NCBI RefSeq assembly: GCF_045348435.1
Contig: NZ_CP157484.1
Location: forward strand, 1,674,001-1,738,000
Source of the DNA: Alsobacter sp045348435
Lineage (GTDB): Bacteria > Pseudomonadota > Alphaproteobacteria > Rhizobiales > Beijerinckiaceae
Direction: 5' to 3'
Length of the DNA: 64,000 nt
Part shown: positions 8,569 through 17,664 of the stretch, in pieces
Layout: each line of letters starts with the position of its first letter
Numbering within the stretch: the first letter of the stretch is position 1
Notes under the pieces: model-generated
What the model was told of the DNA's origin: nothing
What the model saw: the letters and a program-made list of their open reading frames with translations, nothing else
Database searches by the model: none
Program-made: the position numbers and the translations under genes

Positions 8569-9599
8569 GCCGCCTCCGTGACGTGCAGCTCGAGCGGAGC
8601 GCGGATGCAAGCGGCCTCGTGGCCCGGCGCCACCTCGACCAGGGGCGGCGGCGCAGTCGTGCAGGCCGCGATCGCGAAGGGGCAGCGCGGCGCGAAGCGG
8701 CAGCCTTTCGGCATGCGGTCGGCGGGCGGCACGCTGCCGGGGATCGTGGCCAGGCGCTCCTCCCGGCCGGTCAACGACGGCAGGGAGCCCATCAGGCCGA
8801 TCGTGTAGGGATGCTGCGGATCGGCGAAGATCTCGCGCACCGGCGCGCGCTCCACGATGCGGCCCGCATACATCACCGCGACGTCGTCGGCGACCTCGGC
8901 CACCACCCCGAGATCGTGGGTGATCAGCAGCATGGCCGTGCCGGTCTCCTGCTGCAGGGCGCGCACAAGCGACAGGATCTGGGCCTGGATGGTGACGTCG
9001 AGCGCCGTCGTGGGCTCGTCGGCGATCAGCAGCCGCGGCCCGTTGGCGAGCGCCATGGCGATCATGATGCGCTGGCGCATGCCGCCGGAAAGCTGGTGCG
9101 GGAACTCGTCCAGCCGCTTCTCGGGCGAGGGAATGCGCACCTTCCTGAGCATGTCCAGGGCGGTCTCGCGGGCCTGGGCGGGCGTCGAACGGCGGTGGCG
9201 CAGCACCACCTCGCTGATCTGGTCGCCGATCGTGAAGGCCGGGTTCAGCGAGGTCATTGGCTCCTGGAAGATCATCGTCATCCGGTCGCCCCGCAGGTCG
9301 GCGCGCTCCCGGGCCGGCAACGACCGCAGGTCGCGACCCTCGAACAGGATCTCGCCGGCGCTGATCTCGAGCGGAGGCGACGCCAGCAGGCCCATGACGG
9401 CGAGCGACGTGATGCTCTTGCCGCAACCCGACTCGCCGACCAGACACAGCGTCCGCCCCGCATCGAGCGAGAACGAGACATCCTCCACCAACGTCGTCGC
9501 ATGCTCCCGCCCGCGGACCGAGATGGTCAGGCCTTCGACGGACAGGATGGGGGTCTGCTCAGCGGGCCGGGGGCGCCCGATGGGGACTGTCATACGCAT
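8565..9599 (-). CDS. Peptide ABC transporter ATP-binding protein, DppD/OppD-like
   Basis: First gene of the operon. It has Walker A (GESGCGKS), the Q-loop FQEPMTSLNPA, the signature LSGGMRQR typical of the DppD side, Walker B (RLLIADEPTTALD) and the C-terminal HPYTIGLMGSLP with cysteines CRFAPRCPFAIAAC. It heterodimerises with the next ATPase on the cytoplasmic face of the permeases. Several starts are possible: ATG 9632 (355 residues, no visible ribosome-binding site), ATG 9599 (344 residues, chosen) and ATG 9593. All lead into ILSVEGLTISV, where homology begins. It is divergent from the small gene at 9768, so promoters for both probably lie in 9600-9767. Confidence 0.9.
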   Translation of the reverse strand: MRMTVPIGRPRPAEQTPILSVEGLTISVRGREHATTLVEDVSFSLDAGRTLCLVGESGCGKSITSLAVMGLLASPPLEISAGEILFEGRDLRSLPARERADLRGDRMTMIFQEPMTSLNPAFTIGDQISEVVLRHRRSTPAQARETALDMLRKVRIPSPEKRLDEFPHQLSGGMRQRIMIAMALANGPRLLIADEPTTALDVTIQAQILSLVRALQQETGTAMLLITHDLGVVAEVADDVAVMYAGRIVERAPVREIFADPQHPYTIGLMGSLPSLTGREERLATIPGSVPPADRMPKGCRFAPRCPFAIAACTTAPPPLVEVAPGHEAACIRAPLELHVTEAA

Positions 9600-9767
9600 G
9601 CACTCGCTTGGGCGGGTTCGCCGCACTGGCATTTGTTGTGCCAGATCGTAGACCCCGGCGGCGAGGGATCAAGCTGAATTCGGCATGCGGCGAATTCGCC
9701 GATGGACGCCCGCATGGATTGTGACAGTCGCGCTTGGTAGGCTGGCTCTCGCACAGAGGAGCCCGTC

Positions 9768-10076
9768 ATGGGATTGAAAGCGCAGAAGAAGTTCGCCGCG
9801 CTGCACGAGGCTTACGAAAGCGCCCGCAGCGTAAGGGAGTACTCCGCCGTCGCGGCCCGTGCGGCCAGCCTGGAGGGGGCCGCCGCCGCGCTGCTGGCGG
9901 ACGAAGGCCTGGGGCGGGCCGAAGCCCATCTGGCCGCCCTCTCGGAGGAGCGCAAGGCGCTCAAGCGCGTCCTGCGATACGCCAAGAAGCACGGCGCCAA
10001 GATCACGCCCGACAAGGCGGGCCCGCCGAAACTGGTCAGCCGCAAGCGTCACAAGACGGACGAAGCCGCGGCCTGA
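9768..10076 (+). CDS. Small coiled-coil protein, lysine-rich tail
   Basis: A 102-residue protein of unknown function. A good ribosome-binding site (GAGGAG) precedes the ATG. It is almost entirely helical by composition, rich in alanine, glutamate and lysine, with a likely coiled coil over residues 5-80 and a basic end (KLVSRKRHKTDEAAA). There is no signal peptide or membrane segment. It is alone on its strand: divergent from the peptide operon and convergent with the PycTM-like gene, whose stop is only 11 bp away. It does not resemble a nucleotide cyclase, so it is not the missing partner of that gene. Conservation in other genomes would confirm that it is real. Confidence 0.6.
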   Translation: MGLKAQKKFAALHEAYESARSVREYSAVAARAASLEGAAAALLADEGLGRAEAHLAALSEERKALKRVLRYAKKHGAKITPDKAGPPKLVSRKRHKTDEAAA

Positions 10077-10087
10077 AGGTCAGGCCG

Positions 10088-10567
10088 TCACAGTCCCTTG
10101 CCCAGGCCCAGGGCGGCGGCCCAGGGAAGCGCGGTGAACATCAGCCCGATGATCGACCGCTTGAGCGACCGGAACTTCGAGCGCAGGATTCTCGAATTCG
10201 TGTAGCACTGCGTCAGCAGGTCCTCCAGGTACCCATCCTCGTCGAGCGCGCCGAACTGGCGCTGGTACTCCTGCAGGGTGAGCCCCGCGACCGTCCCGAA
10301 GAAGAAGAGGGACGGCGTGGCCCGGAAGCGCGGGAACTGACCGCGCAGCAATTCGGCCAGCACGAACCCGAAGCCCACGGCCGACGCCGCAAGCGCGACG
10401 CCGTACGGCCACGTCCAATGGGAAGGCGCGGGAATGGACGACGACAGGGCGCCCAGCATGGCGAGGCTGATGCCCAGCACCGCAGCGCTTCGCGTGTCGT
10501 GCCGGGCGATCCAGTCGAGCATGCGCTGCAATGTCTTCTCGGCCCTCTCGATCTGTTCGCGCTTCAT
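10088..10567 (-). CDS. Pycsar-effector-like (PycTM/DUF5706-type) membrane protein
   Basis: The 159-residue product fits the layout of the PycTM effector domain as I remember it. A short amphipathic helix ends in D24-T-R-S-A (family D-x-K-A). Two membrane helices follow (about 26-45 and 53-73), then a cytoplasmic segment with FFFGTVAGL (88-96), Tyr101, QCYTNSRIL (120-128) and KF (131-132), and a last helix (138-156). In Pycsar anti-phage systems such proteins damage the membrane when a cyclase makes cCMP or cUMP. No cyclase gene lies nearby, so this is an orphan or a housekeeping relative. ATG 10567 is preferred; a GTG at 10615 would add 16 residues. The stop is 11 bp from that of the convergent small gene. 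Confidence 0.68.
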   Translation of the reverse strand: MKREQIERAEKTLQRMLDWIARHDTRSAAVLGISLAMLGALSSSIPAPSHWTWPYGVALAASAVGFGFVLAELLRGQFPRFRATPSLFFFGTVAGLTLQEYQRQFGALDEDGYLEDLLTQCYTNSRILRSKFRSLKRSIIGLMFTALPWAAALGLGKGL

Positions 10568-10860
10568 GATGCCCGGTCCGGATCCTGCGTGTTTCGACTG
10601 TATAGGGGGCGTCACGACGACGTTTCAGTCCAAGCGGGCCTGGGCATCGCAATGACGGGCAATGGAGTCTCGTCTCTATACGATCACGTGCTGGATCTTT
10701 GAACCCATGTTGCTGAAACTGTTCTGAACTGTTGCACAACTGTCCGAACACGGGCAGGCGCGGACCGCACCGGTGATCCGGCGCGACCCTCCATGGCGCG
10801 ACCTGAAGCAGCAGGGAGCTTGCCCGTGCCCGGGATCGGGCAAGGCGCCGTTTCGCGCGA

Positions 10861-12339
10861 TCAGTCGGCCGCGGGCGCCGGGGCGGAACGGCTGCGCAGC
10901 GGCCTCTCCTCCATCGCGATGAGAAAGACCAACGCCATCGCCAGCGACGCGGCGGCGCCCTGGAACATATGGGCGAAGGCGGCGAGCGCGCCGGGATCCG
11001 CGGCCGCATGGGCCTGGCCCGGCGTCGAGCCGTGAAGCCCCCCGACCACGCCCCCGGCCAGCAGGATGGCTCCGAACGCCGCGACCAGCAGCGCGCCGCC
11101 GAGGCTGCGAAAGAAGTTCATGCTGGCCGTCGCCGTCCCGAGCTGGTGCGCCGGGGCGGCGTTCTGGATGCACACGGTCGTGACCGGCAAAAGCGTGCCG
11201 AGGCCGAGGCTGATGACGCCGAACAGGATCTCCAACCCTACGAAAGGCAGGTCCGCGCCCCAGCGGGCCAGCGCCAGCACCGCCCCGATCGCCACCAGCA
11301 GGCCGCCCATGGGCAGCCGCTTGTAATGGGTGACGTGCGCCATGGCGCGGCCCGAGATGGTGGCGCCCATCACGGTGCCGATCATCAGTGGAATGAGCGC
11401 GAGGCCCGAATCGCTGGCCGAAAGGCCCTTCACGGTCTCCAGGTAGACGGGCGTGTAGATGGTCATGCCGATGAAGGCGCCCATGCCGAAGCAGGCCGCC
11501 AGCGTGCCGTTGCGGACCACGCCGTTGGCGAAGAGCGTGAGCGGGATGAGCGGCTCGCTGGCCGAGCCCAGCCGTAGCCCGAACGCGACCCATCCGCCGG
11601 CGGACGCCGCCAGGAGGGTGGACACCTGCCACGACGTCCAGGAGTAGCGCAATCCGCCCCAGTTCAGGGCGAGGAGCAGCAGCGTCGTCGCGGTGATCAT
11701 CAACACGGCGCCGAGCACGTCCAGCGAGTGCGGCCGGTTGTTCTGCGGCAACTTGCGCAGCAGCGAGTTGGTCATCGCGAAGGCCACGATCCCGAGCGGG
11801 ATGTTGATCCAGAAGATGATCGACCAGTGCAGGTGCTCGGCGAAAAAGCCGCCCAGCACGGGCCCGGCCAGGCTCGAGCTGACGAAGACGCCGGCGATAT
11901 AAACCTGGTAGCGGCCCCGTTCCTTGGGGGCGACCATGTCGGCGATGATGGTCTGCGCCATCGAGATCAGCCCGCCTCCGCCGAGCCCCTGCAGGGCGCG
12001 GGCCAGGATGAGGGCGATCATGTTGGGCGCGAGCGCGCAGGCGATCGAGCCCAGGATGAACACCGCGATCCCCACCAGCATGGTGGGACGTCGCCCATGG
12101 ATGTCGCTGAGCTTGCCGTAGAGGGGCGTGATGGCCGTCGCGGTCACCAGATAGGCGGTGACGATCCAGGACAGCAACTCCGCATCGCCCAGCTCGCGCC
12201 CGATGGTGGGCAGCGCCGTCGCCACAATGGTCTGGTCCAGGGCGGCCAGGAACATGGCCACGAGGATCCCGAGAATGACGAGGCGGATCTCCTCATGGGT
12301 GAGGGCGGGGCGGATCGCGTCGGGGGGAGAAGCGTTCAT
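10861..12339 (-). CDS. MFS multidrug exporter, DHA2 (EmrB/QacA) family, 14 helices
   Basis: A 492-residue proton-driven drug or metabolite exporter of the inner membrane. The N-terminal helix has FLAALDQTIVATALPTIGRE, the usual DHA2 motif D1. Motif A (YGKLSDIHGRRPTM) follows helix 2 and motif C appears as SSSLAGPVLGGFF in helix 5. The length and hydrophobic pattern fit 14 transmembrane segments. No EmrA-like or TolC-like partner is adjacent, so it may work alone. It lies 236 bp downstream of the deacetylase gene on the same strand. The substrate is unknown; the family handles biocides, dyes and acidic compounds. Family assignment is confident. Confidence 0.92.
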   Translation of the reverse strand: MNASPPDAIRPALTHEEIRLVILGILVAMFLAALDQTIVATALPTIGRELGDAELLSWIVTAYLVTATAITPLYGKLSDIHGRRPTMLVGIAVFILGSIACALAPNMIALILARALQGLGGGGLISMAQTIIADMVAPKERGRYQVYIAGVFVSSSLAGPVLGGFFAEHLHWSIIFWINIPLGIVAFAMTNSLLRKLPQNNRPHSLDVLGAVLMITATTLLLLALNWGGLRYSWTSWQVSTLLAASAGGWVAFGLRLGSASEPLIPLTLFANGVVRNGTLAACFGMGAFIGMTIYTPVYLETVKGLSASDSGLALIPLMIGTVMGATISGRAMAHVTHYKRLPMGGLLVAIGAVLALARWGADLPFVGLEILFGVISLGLGTLLPVTTVCIQNAAPAHQLGTATASMNFFRSLGGALLVAAFGAILLAGGVVGGLHGSTPGQAHAAADPGALAAFAHMFQGAAASLAMALVFLIAMEERPLRSRSAPAPAAD

Positions 12340-12500
12340 GGCGTCGAGCCGCCGCGCGAGCCGCTCGGACGCAGCGCTGGCAGGCTCCCTCTCTGGGGAC
12401 GAAGGGGCGATGCCGACAAGGCCGCGCCGCTCTGGCTAAGGGCTGCGGCGTGGCCGCCGCGTGTCCGCAAGATGGAGCGGCGGGCGAGAGAGTCCATCCC

Positions 12501-12528
12501 GCCCCGCGCGGCGATCCCCGCGCGGGGC
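12501..12528 (-). other. GC-rich hairpin downstream of the deacetylase gene
   Basis: GCCCCGCGCGG (12501-12511) and its exact complement (12518-12528) form an 11-bp stem with a 6-nt loop, 47 bp past the deacetylase stop. There is no U-run, so termination is possible but not shown. The rest of the 236-bp spacer down to 12340 shows nothing else that I recognise. Confidence 0.35.
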
Positions 12529-12575
12529 GCGGGGCCGCTCTGCCTGCGGCGAGCGGTGGCGCGGCTTCGGACGGG

Positions 12576-13508
<933 letters not shown>

Positions 13509-13740
13509 GTCGCCTCCCGGGGAGCGTTCTCGTTGCCGAGATTGTCGCCCCTGCGCCGCGTTCCGTCCATCCGGCAATGAGCGCGGGGCGGGTTTGCGGG
13601 AGATCATGGCGCCGGCCGAAGTCCAGCCGGCGCGAAACAAAGCCTCGTGATGCGTCCGACAGACAACAGCCTATGCGGGCATAATCTGGTATCGCTGATC
13701 CGAGTCGCGGAAGGCGGCGCTTGACGAAGGTGGTTTTTCG

Positions 13741-14328
13741 ATGCGGCTCATGTCTCTCTTGCTCGCCTTCGGGGTGGCGTCGGCCGTCGCCGGCTGCCGC
13801 TACGAACCTATCCCGGCGCCCGAGGTCAGCAGCCGCGACGCGGAATGGATGGCGATGGTGCCGACGGCCGAGCTCTATCGCCCGTTCGAGCGCTACCGCA
13901 TCGACGACCCGACCGGCGAGAAGCCCGGCACGGTCGTGGTCGACACCAAGTCGCGCTTCCTCTACCTCGTCGAGCCCAACGGCAAGGCGGTCCGCTACGG
14001 CGTGGCGGTGGGGGACGAGGCCTATGGCTGGTCCGGCCGGGCCACCGTCCAGCGCAAGGCCGAGTGGCCGGACTGGCATCCGCCGGCCGAGATGATCAAG
14101 CGCTGGCCGCATGTGCATTACACGAAGGGCGGGCCGGAGAACCCGCTCGGCGCCCGGGCGCTGTACCTGTTCGAAGGCAACAAGGACACGCTCTACCGCA
14201 TCCACGGCACCAACGAGCCCGAGACGATCGGCAAGGCCGTCTCCTCCGGCTGCATCCGGATGCGCAACATCGACGTCATCGACCTGTACAACCGCGTCCC
14301 CACGGGAGCGACCGTCATCGTCAAGTGA
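13741..14328 (+). CDS. L,D-transpeptidase (YkuD domain) lipoprotein
   Basis: The 195-residue product starts with a short lipoprotein signal ending in the lipobox VAGC (Cys19), so it should be lipid-anchored in the periplasm. The YkuD domain spans about residues 60-195. The catalytic motif is intact: His155 in YRIHGTNEP and Cys171 in SSGCIRMRN. Such enzymes make 3-3 crosslinks in peptidoglycan or attach proteins such as outer-membrane barrels or lipoproteins to it. It stands alone, followed by an intrinsic terminator at 14364-14391. There is no LysM or peptidoglycan-binding domain. Assignment is confident; the exact substrate is not known. Confidence 0.92.
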   Translation: MRLMSLLLAFGVASAVAGCRYEPIPAPEVSSRDAEWMAMVPTAELYRPFERYRIDDPTGEKPGTVVVDTKSRFLYLVEPNGKAVRYGVAVGDEAYGWSGRATVQRKAEWPDWHPPAEMIKRWPHVHYTKGGPENPLGARALYLFEGNKDTLYRIHGTNEPETIGKAVSSGCIRMRNIDVIDLYNRVPTGATVIVK

Positions 14329-14363
14329 CGCGGGCCTCAGGCGACGCCCGGCCCTGAATGAAG

Positions 14364-14391
14364 AAGCCGGCGGATGGTCCCGCCGGCTTTT
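14364..14391 (+). terminator. Intrinsic terminator after the L,D-transpeptidase gene
   Basis: AAGCCGGCGG (14364-14373), a 6-nt loop and CCGCCGGCTT (14380-14389) followed by TT form a perfect 10-bp stem with a short U-run, 35 bp past the stop codon. It lies between two convergent genes and may work in both directions. Confidence 0.75.
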
Positions 14392-14408
14392 CCATGTCGG
14401 CGGCCCGG

Positions 14409-14627
14409 TCAGGCCGTCTCGTCGTCGTCCCTCAGGACGGCGGGGATGTCCTTGCGGAAGCCCGCGGCGCGCAGCGCTTCGTCGATCTGCGCGCTGCGCA
14501 GCTGCGCCGTGGCGGCCGCGACCGCCGGAATCCCGATCGGGGAGTATTTGTCGACGTCCGAGGCCCGGCGCGGGTTCGAGGGCGCCTGCTTCTCGGGGAC
14601 GCGCGGTTGGGCTTGGTGGGCGGGCAT
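14409..14627 (-). CDS. Small hypothetical protein (72 residues)
   Basis: A short cytoplasmic protein of unknown function. The start at ATG 14627 is supported by an upstream GAGGA; the open frame continues to 14894 without a better start. The first 35 residues are proline/arginine/glutamine-rich and probably disordered. The rest (AAATAQLRSAQIDEALRAAGF, ending in an acidic tail) looks helical. It is convergent with the L,D-transpeptidase gene. I do not recognise a family; its ribosome-binding site and its position next to a terminator make it likely to be real. Confidence 0.5.
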   Translation of the reverse strand: MPAHQAQPRVPEKQAPSNPRRASDVDKYSPIGIPAVAAATAQLRSAQIDEALRAAGFRKDIPAVLRDDDETA

Positions 14628-14862
14628 GATGTCCTCGTGAACCGTTTCCTCATCTCCCGGCTTTCGCGGGAGACGAGCCAGACTGCTTCGGCAATCAAGC
14701 CGGGCGATGGCGGTCTTGTGGACGAAACGGGGCGGCTCGCGCACAAGGCCAGTGGAGGCCCCTGATTGAAGCCTCACGGTGAACGAGACGTTAAGCGCGC
14801 GCCCTGGTGCGGCGCCGTGCGCGGACGCACGGCGCCGACTATCCGATGGGGCCGGCGACGCT

Positions 14863-16242
14863 TTATCCGGCGCGCAGCCCGTCGCGGCGGACATGCGCCT
14901 CGAGACGATCGAGGGCGCGCGTCAGCTTGCCGAACATCTCGTCGACTTCGCCGTCCTTGATGATCAGCGGAGGGCAGATCGCGATCGTGTCGCCGAGATT
15001 GCGGACGATCAGCCCTTCCTCCTGGGCCAGCGACGTCGCCATCGCGCCGACGGCCTGCTTGGCCAGGAAGGCGCGCTTGGTGGCCTTGTCCGCCACCAGC
15101 TCGACGCCGGCCACGAGGCCCTTGCCGCGCACCTCGCCGACCAGCGGGTGCTCCTTCAGGCCGTCCAGATGGCGCCAGAAGCCGGGCAGAAGCGACTGCA
15201 CATGGCCGATGATGTTGTCGCGCTGGTAGATCTCGATGGTCTTGACCCCCATCGCGGCGCCGACCGGGTGCCCCGCATAGGTGTTGCCATGGCCGAAGGT
15301 GCCGATCTTGCGGCTCTCGTCCAGCATGGCGTCGTAGATCTTCTCCGGGATCAGGACGGCCGAGACCGGGAAATAGGCGGATGTGATCGCCTTGGCGAGC
15401 GACATGGTGTCGGGCCGCATGCCCATCGCTTCCGAGCCGAACATGGTCCCGAGGCGCCCGAAGCCGCAGATCACCTCGTCGGCGATGAACAGCACGTCGT
15501 ATTTGTCGAGGACCTTCTGGACCTTCTCGTAATAGGTGGGAGGCGGGACGGTGACCCCGCCCGCGCCGCCGACCGGCTCGGCGATGAACGCCGCCACCGT
15601 GTCCGGCCCTTCCTTGAGGATCATCTCCTCCAATTCGTCCGCCATCCGGGTGGCGAACTCCTCCTCCGTCTCGCCCTCGTGGGCGAAGCGATAGTGGTGG
15701 GGGCAGGAGGTGTGGAGGATGTTGGGGATCGGGAGGTCGAAGTCGATGTGGTTGTTCGGCAGTCCGGTGAGCGAGGCCGACGCGACCGTGACCCCGTGAT
15801 AGCCCTTCAGCCGGGCGATAATCTTCTTCTTTTTCGGGCGCCCGATGGCGTTGTTGTAGTACCAGATCAGCTTGACCTGGGTGTCGTTGGCGTCCGATCC
15901 TGAGGCTCCGAAGAACACCTTGGAGACCGGCATCGGCGCGATCTCCTTCAGCTTCTCGGCCAGCTCGATCGCGGGATCGTGGCTCTTGCCGCCGAAGAGA
16001 TGCGTGAAGGGCAGGCGGGACATCTGCTCGCGCGCCGTCTCCACCAGCTCTTCGTTGCTGTAGCCGAGCGACGTGCACCAGAGGCCGGCCATGCCCTCGA
16101 TATAGGCCTTGCCGTCGCTGTCATAGACCCAGACCCCCTTGCCGCTTTCCAGCACCAGGGGCCCCGCCTGTCGGAAGGTCGCCAGGTTCGTATAGGGATG
16201 GATGAGAGTCTCGACGTCGCGCGTCTGCAGATTGGTGAGCAT
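14863..16242 (-). CDS. Class III PLP-dependent aminotransferase (omega-amino acid type)
   Basis: The 459-residue enzyme is a fold-type I omega-aminotransferase, usually annotated as aspartate aminotransferase family or omega-amino acid:pyruvate aminotransferase. Visible features are the substrate region GLWCTSLGYSNEELVE, FFGASGSDANDTQVKL (phosphate-binding loop), FIAEPVGGAGGV, DEVICGFGRLGTMFG and the PLP-binding lysine in SLAKAITSAYFPVSA near residue 290. It moves an amino group from a terminal amine (for example putrescine, GABA or beta-alanine) to pyruvate or 2-oxoglutarate. The ATG at 16242 gives the normal start MLTNLQTRDVETLIHP; the in-frame extension to 16422 crosses a terminator and tandem repeats and is rejected. 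No neighbour fixes the substrate. Confidence 0.9.
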   Translation of the reverse strand: MLTNLQTRDVETLIHPYTNLATFRQAGPLVLESGKGVWVYDSDGKAYIEGMAGLWCTSLGYSNEELVETAREQMSRLPFTHLFGGKSHDPAIELAEKLKEIAPMPVSKVFFGASGSDANDTQVKLIWYYNNAIGRPKKKKIIARLKGYHGVTVASASLTGLPNNHIDFDLPIPNILHTSCPHHYRFAHEGETEEEFATRMADELEEMILKEGPDTVAAFIAEPVGGAGGVTVPPPTYYEKVQKVLDKYDVLFIADEVICGFGRLGTMFGSEAMGMRPDTMSLAKAITSAYFPVSAVLIPEKIYDAMLDESRKIGTFGHGNTYAGHPVGAAMGVKTIEIYQRDNIIGHVQSLLPGFWRHLDGLKEHPLVGEVRGKGLVAGVELVADKATKRAFLAKQAVGAMATSLAQEEGLIVRNLGDTIAICPPLIIKDGEVDEMFGKLTRALDRLEAHVRRDGLRAG

Positions 16243-16353
16243 GGCCTTGTCACGTGTCCTGTGGCGAAGGCCCGCATCTTGGTGGCCCGGGCGCCGCAGG
16301 TCAAAGCCAATCGGGCCGCCGAATGGCTGGCATGCCCTTTGCGGGCCGGAGCC

Positions 16354-16398
16354 CGGGCCATGAAAACGCGGGCCTTGAAAACGCGGGCCATGAAAAAG
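16354..16398. repeat. Three tandem copies of a 15-bp unit
   Basis: Copies at 16354-16368, 16369-16383 and 16384-16398 follow the pattern CGGGCC(AT/TT)GAAAACG, the last ending AAG. They lie between the Tim44-domain gene's terminator and the aminotransferase start; the A-run of the third copy doubles as the terminator's U-run. Confidence 0.7.
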
Positions 16399-16419
16399 GG
16401 CGCCGATCGCTCGGCGCCC
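16393..16419 (-). terminator. Intrinsic terminator after the Tim44-domain gene
   Basis: Read on the minus strand, GGGCGCCGA, a 4-nt loop and TCGGCGCCC are followed by TTTTT. The 9-bp GC stem and U-run make a convincing intrinsic terminator 23 bp beyond the stop at 16443. Confidence 0.8.
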
Positions 16420-16442
16420 CATCGCATGCGTTCAGGACAGGC

Positions 16443-17438
16443 TCAGGCCTGCTGCTGGATCGCGGAAAGTTTCCAGCCCTCGCCGGCGTCGCGGCGGAAG
16501 GTCCAGATCTCGGTGACCTCCTGCGGCTTCACCGGGTCGCCGCCCACCACCTTGCCGCTGGCGCGCTCGAAGAGGGCGTTCACCACCGAGAAGCGCATCG
16601 CCACGGTGGCGAAGTCCACCGGACCCTCGCGCCAGGCCTCGGCGAGGTCGCCCTGCAGCAGCTTCACGTCCTTCACCCGGTCGTGCTGGCCATTGGCCGC
16701 GTTGCGCGAGAGCTCCTCACCGAAATAGGCCGCCATTTCGGGCGTCGTGAAACGGCGCAGCGTCCCTTCGTTTTCCGCGTCCCAGGCGGCGTTGACGTCG
16801 GCGAGCAGCTTTTCGAAAGCCGCATAGTCCTGCGGGCCGATTTCGAGTGGCTGGACGGCCGGCTGCGCCGGGGCAGCCGAGGCGCCGCCAAAGCCGATGC
16901 CTGAACCATAGCCAGCGCCGCCCAGCGCGCCGCCGAGATCGGATCGGGCGTTGGAGGCGGCTCCGGCCATCGCCGGGCCGTTCGGCGCGACGGCGTTGCG
17001 AGAGCGGAACCAGCGCAGCGCCAGCATCACGAGTCCGCCGACGAGCGCGACCTGCAGCAAGAGGCCGAGGAACGACGCGATCCCGCCGAGGCCTCCGAAG
17101 AAACCGTTGCCCATGAGCGCGCCGAGCAGGCCAGCGCCGAGCAGGCCGCCCATCAGGCCCATGCCGAAGCCGGGCCGGCCGAAGAAGCCGCCGCGCTGGC
17201 CGGCGGGGGCCTGCGCCACCGAGGACGGGGCTCCGGGCTGGGTGATCGTGCGCTCCATCGGGGCGGCGGTGCGCGGGGCGGTCGCGGTCGGCGGGGGCGC
17301 GGAGAACGTCTTCGTTCCGCGGCTGCCGAAACTGCCGCCTTGACCGGGCCGCGCCTCGGCAGCGCCGAGGCCCAGCGCGAGCACGGCGGCGGCGGTGAGG
17401 AGAACGCGGCTGCGCCGCGACGTGATCATCGACATCAT
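16443..17438 (-). CDS. Tim44-like domain protein, membrane-anchored
   Basis: A 331-residue protein with an N-terminal signal-like helix (residues 9-28). A Gly/Pro/Ala-rich linker follows, then glycine-rich hydrophobic segments around 95-140 (GMGLMGGLLGAGLLGALMG, then SFLGLLLQVALVGGLVML). The C-terminal Tim44-like domain covers about 190-331 and has DYAAFEKLLADVNAAW and FTTPEMAAYFGEEL. This architecture is common in alphaproteobacteria. The domain is shared with mitochondrial Tim44 and is thought to contact membranes or proteins during secretion or envelope assembly, but the bacterial role is not settled. It stands alone, ends at a clear terminator, and is divergent from rpsB. Confidence 0.88.
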   Translation of the reverse strand: MMSMITSRRSRVLLTAAAVLALGLGAAEARPGQGGSFGSRGTKTFSAPPPTATAPRTAAPMERTITQPGAPSSVAQAPAGQRGGFFGRPGFGMGLMGGLLGAGLLGALMGNGFFGGLGGIASFLGLLLQVALVGGLVMLALRWFRSRNAVAPNGPAMAGAASNARSDLGGALGGAGYGSGIGFGGASAAPAQPAVQPLEIGPQDYAAFEKLLADVNAAWDAENEGTLRRFTTPEMAAYFGEELSRNAANGQHDRVKDVKLLQGDLAEAWREGPVDFATVAMRFSVVNALFERASGKVVGGDPVKPQEVTEIWTFRRDAGEGWKLSAIQQQA

Positions 17439-17530
17439 GGTCCTACCATCAGGGCCTGCGCGAGCCCCATGCCCGCGCCCGCAGGATATGGGAGCAAGAT
17501 TGCGGATTTGTAAGGGGGCGCTCCGCGCGC

Positions 17531-17559
17531 TTGCGCTTCGTGCGTCGCCCGACTATAAG
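17531..17559 (+). promoter_or_regulatory. Candidate sigma-70 promoter for rpsB-tsf
   Basis: TTGCGC (17531-17536), a 17-bp spacer and TATAAG (17554-17559) lie about 105 bp before the rpsB start. Both boxes fit the housekeeping consensus (four and five of six). The transcript would have a leader of about 100 nt. Confidence 0.55.
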
Positions 17560-17664
17560 CGCGCGCATTCCACACGCGGATTTATCGGCTCAGGCCGTTC
17601 CGGTGCCCGGGGGACAGCTCCCGGTTCACTTTCCGCGGAGGCTCAACCGGAGAAGTAGACCACC

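Noticed and set aside
8569..9447. Upstream extension of the DppF-like ATPase
   Set aside because: It overlaps the DppD-like gene in a shifted frame; the GTG start overlapping that gene's stop gives the standard N-terminus.
9768..10076. Pyrimidine cyclase partner for the PycTM-like protein
   Set aside because: The only close small gene encodes 102 residues of coiled coil without cyclase motifs; no cyclase was found elsewhere in the window.
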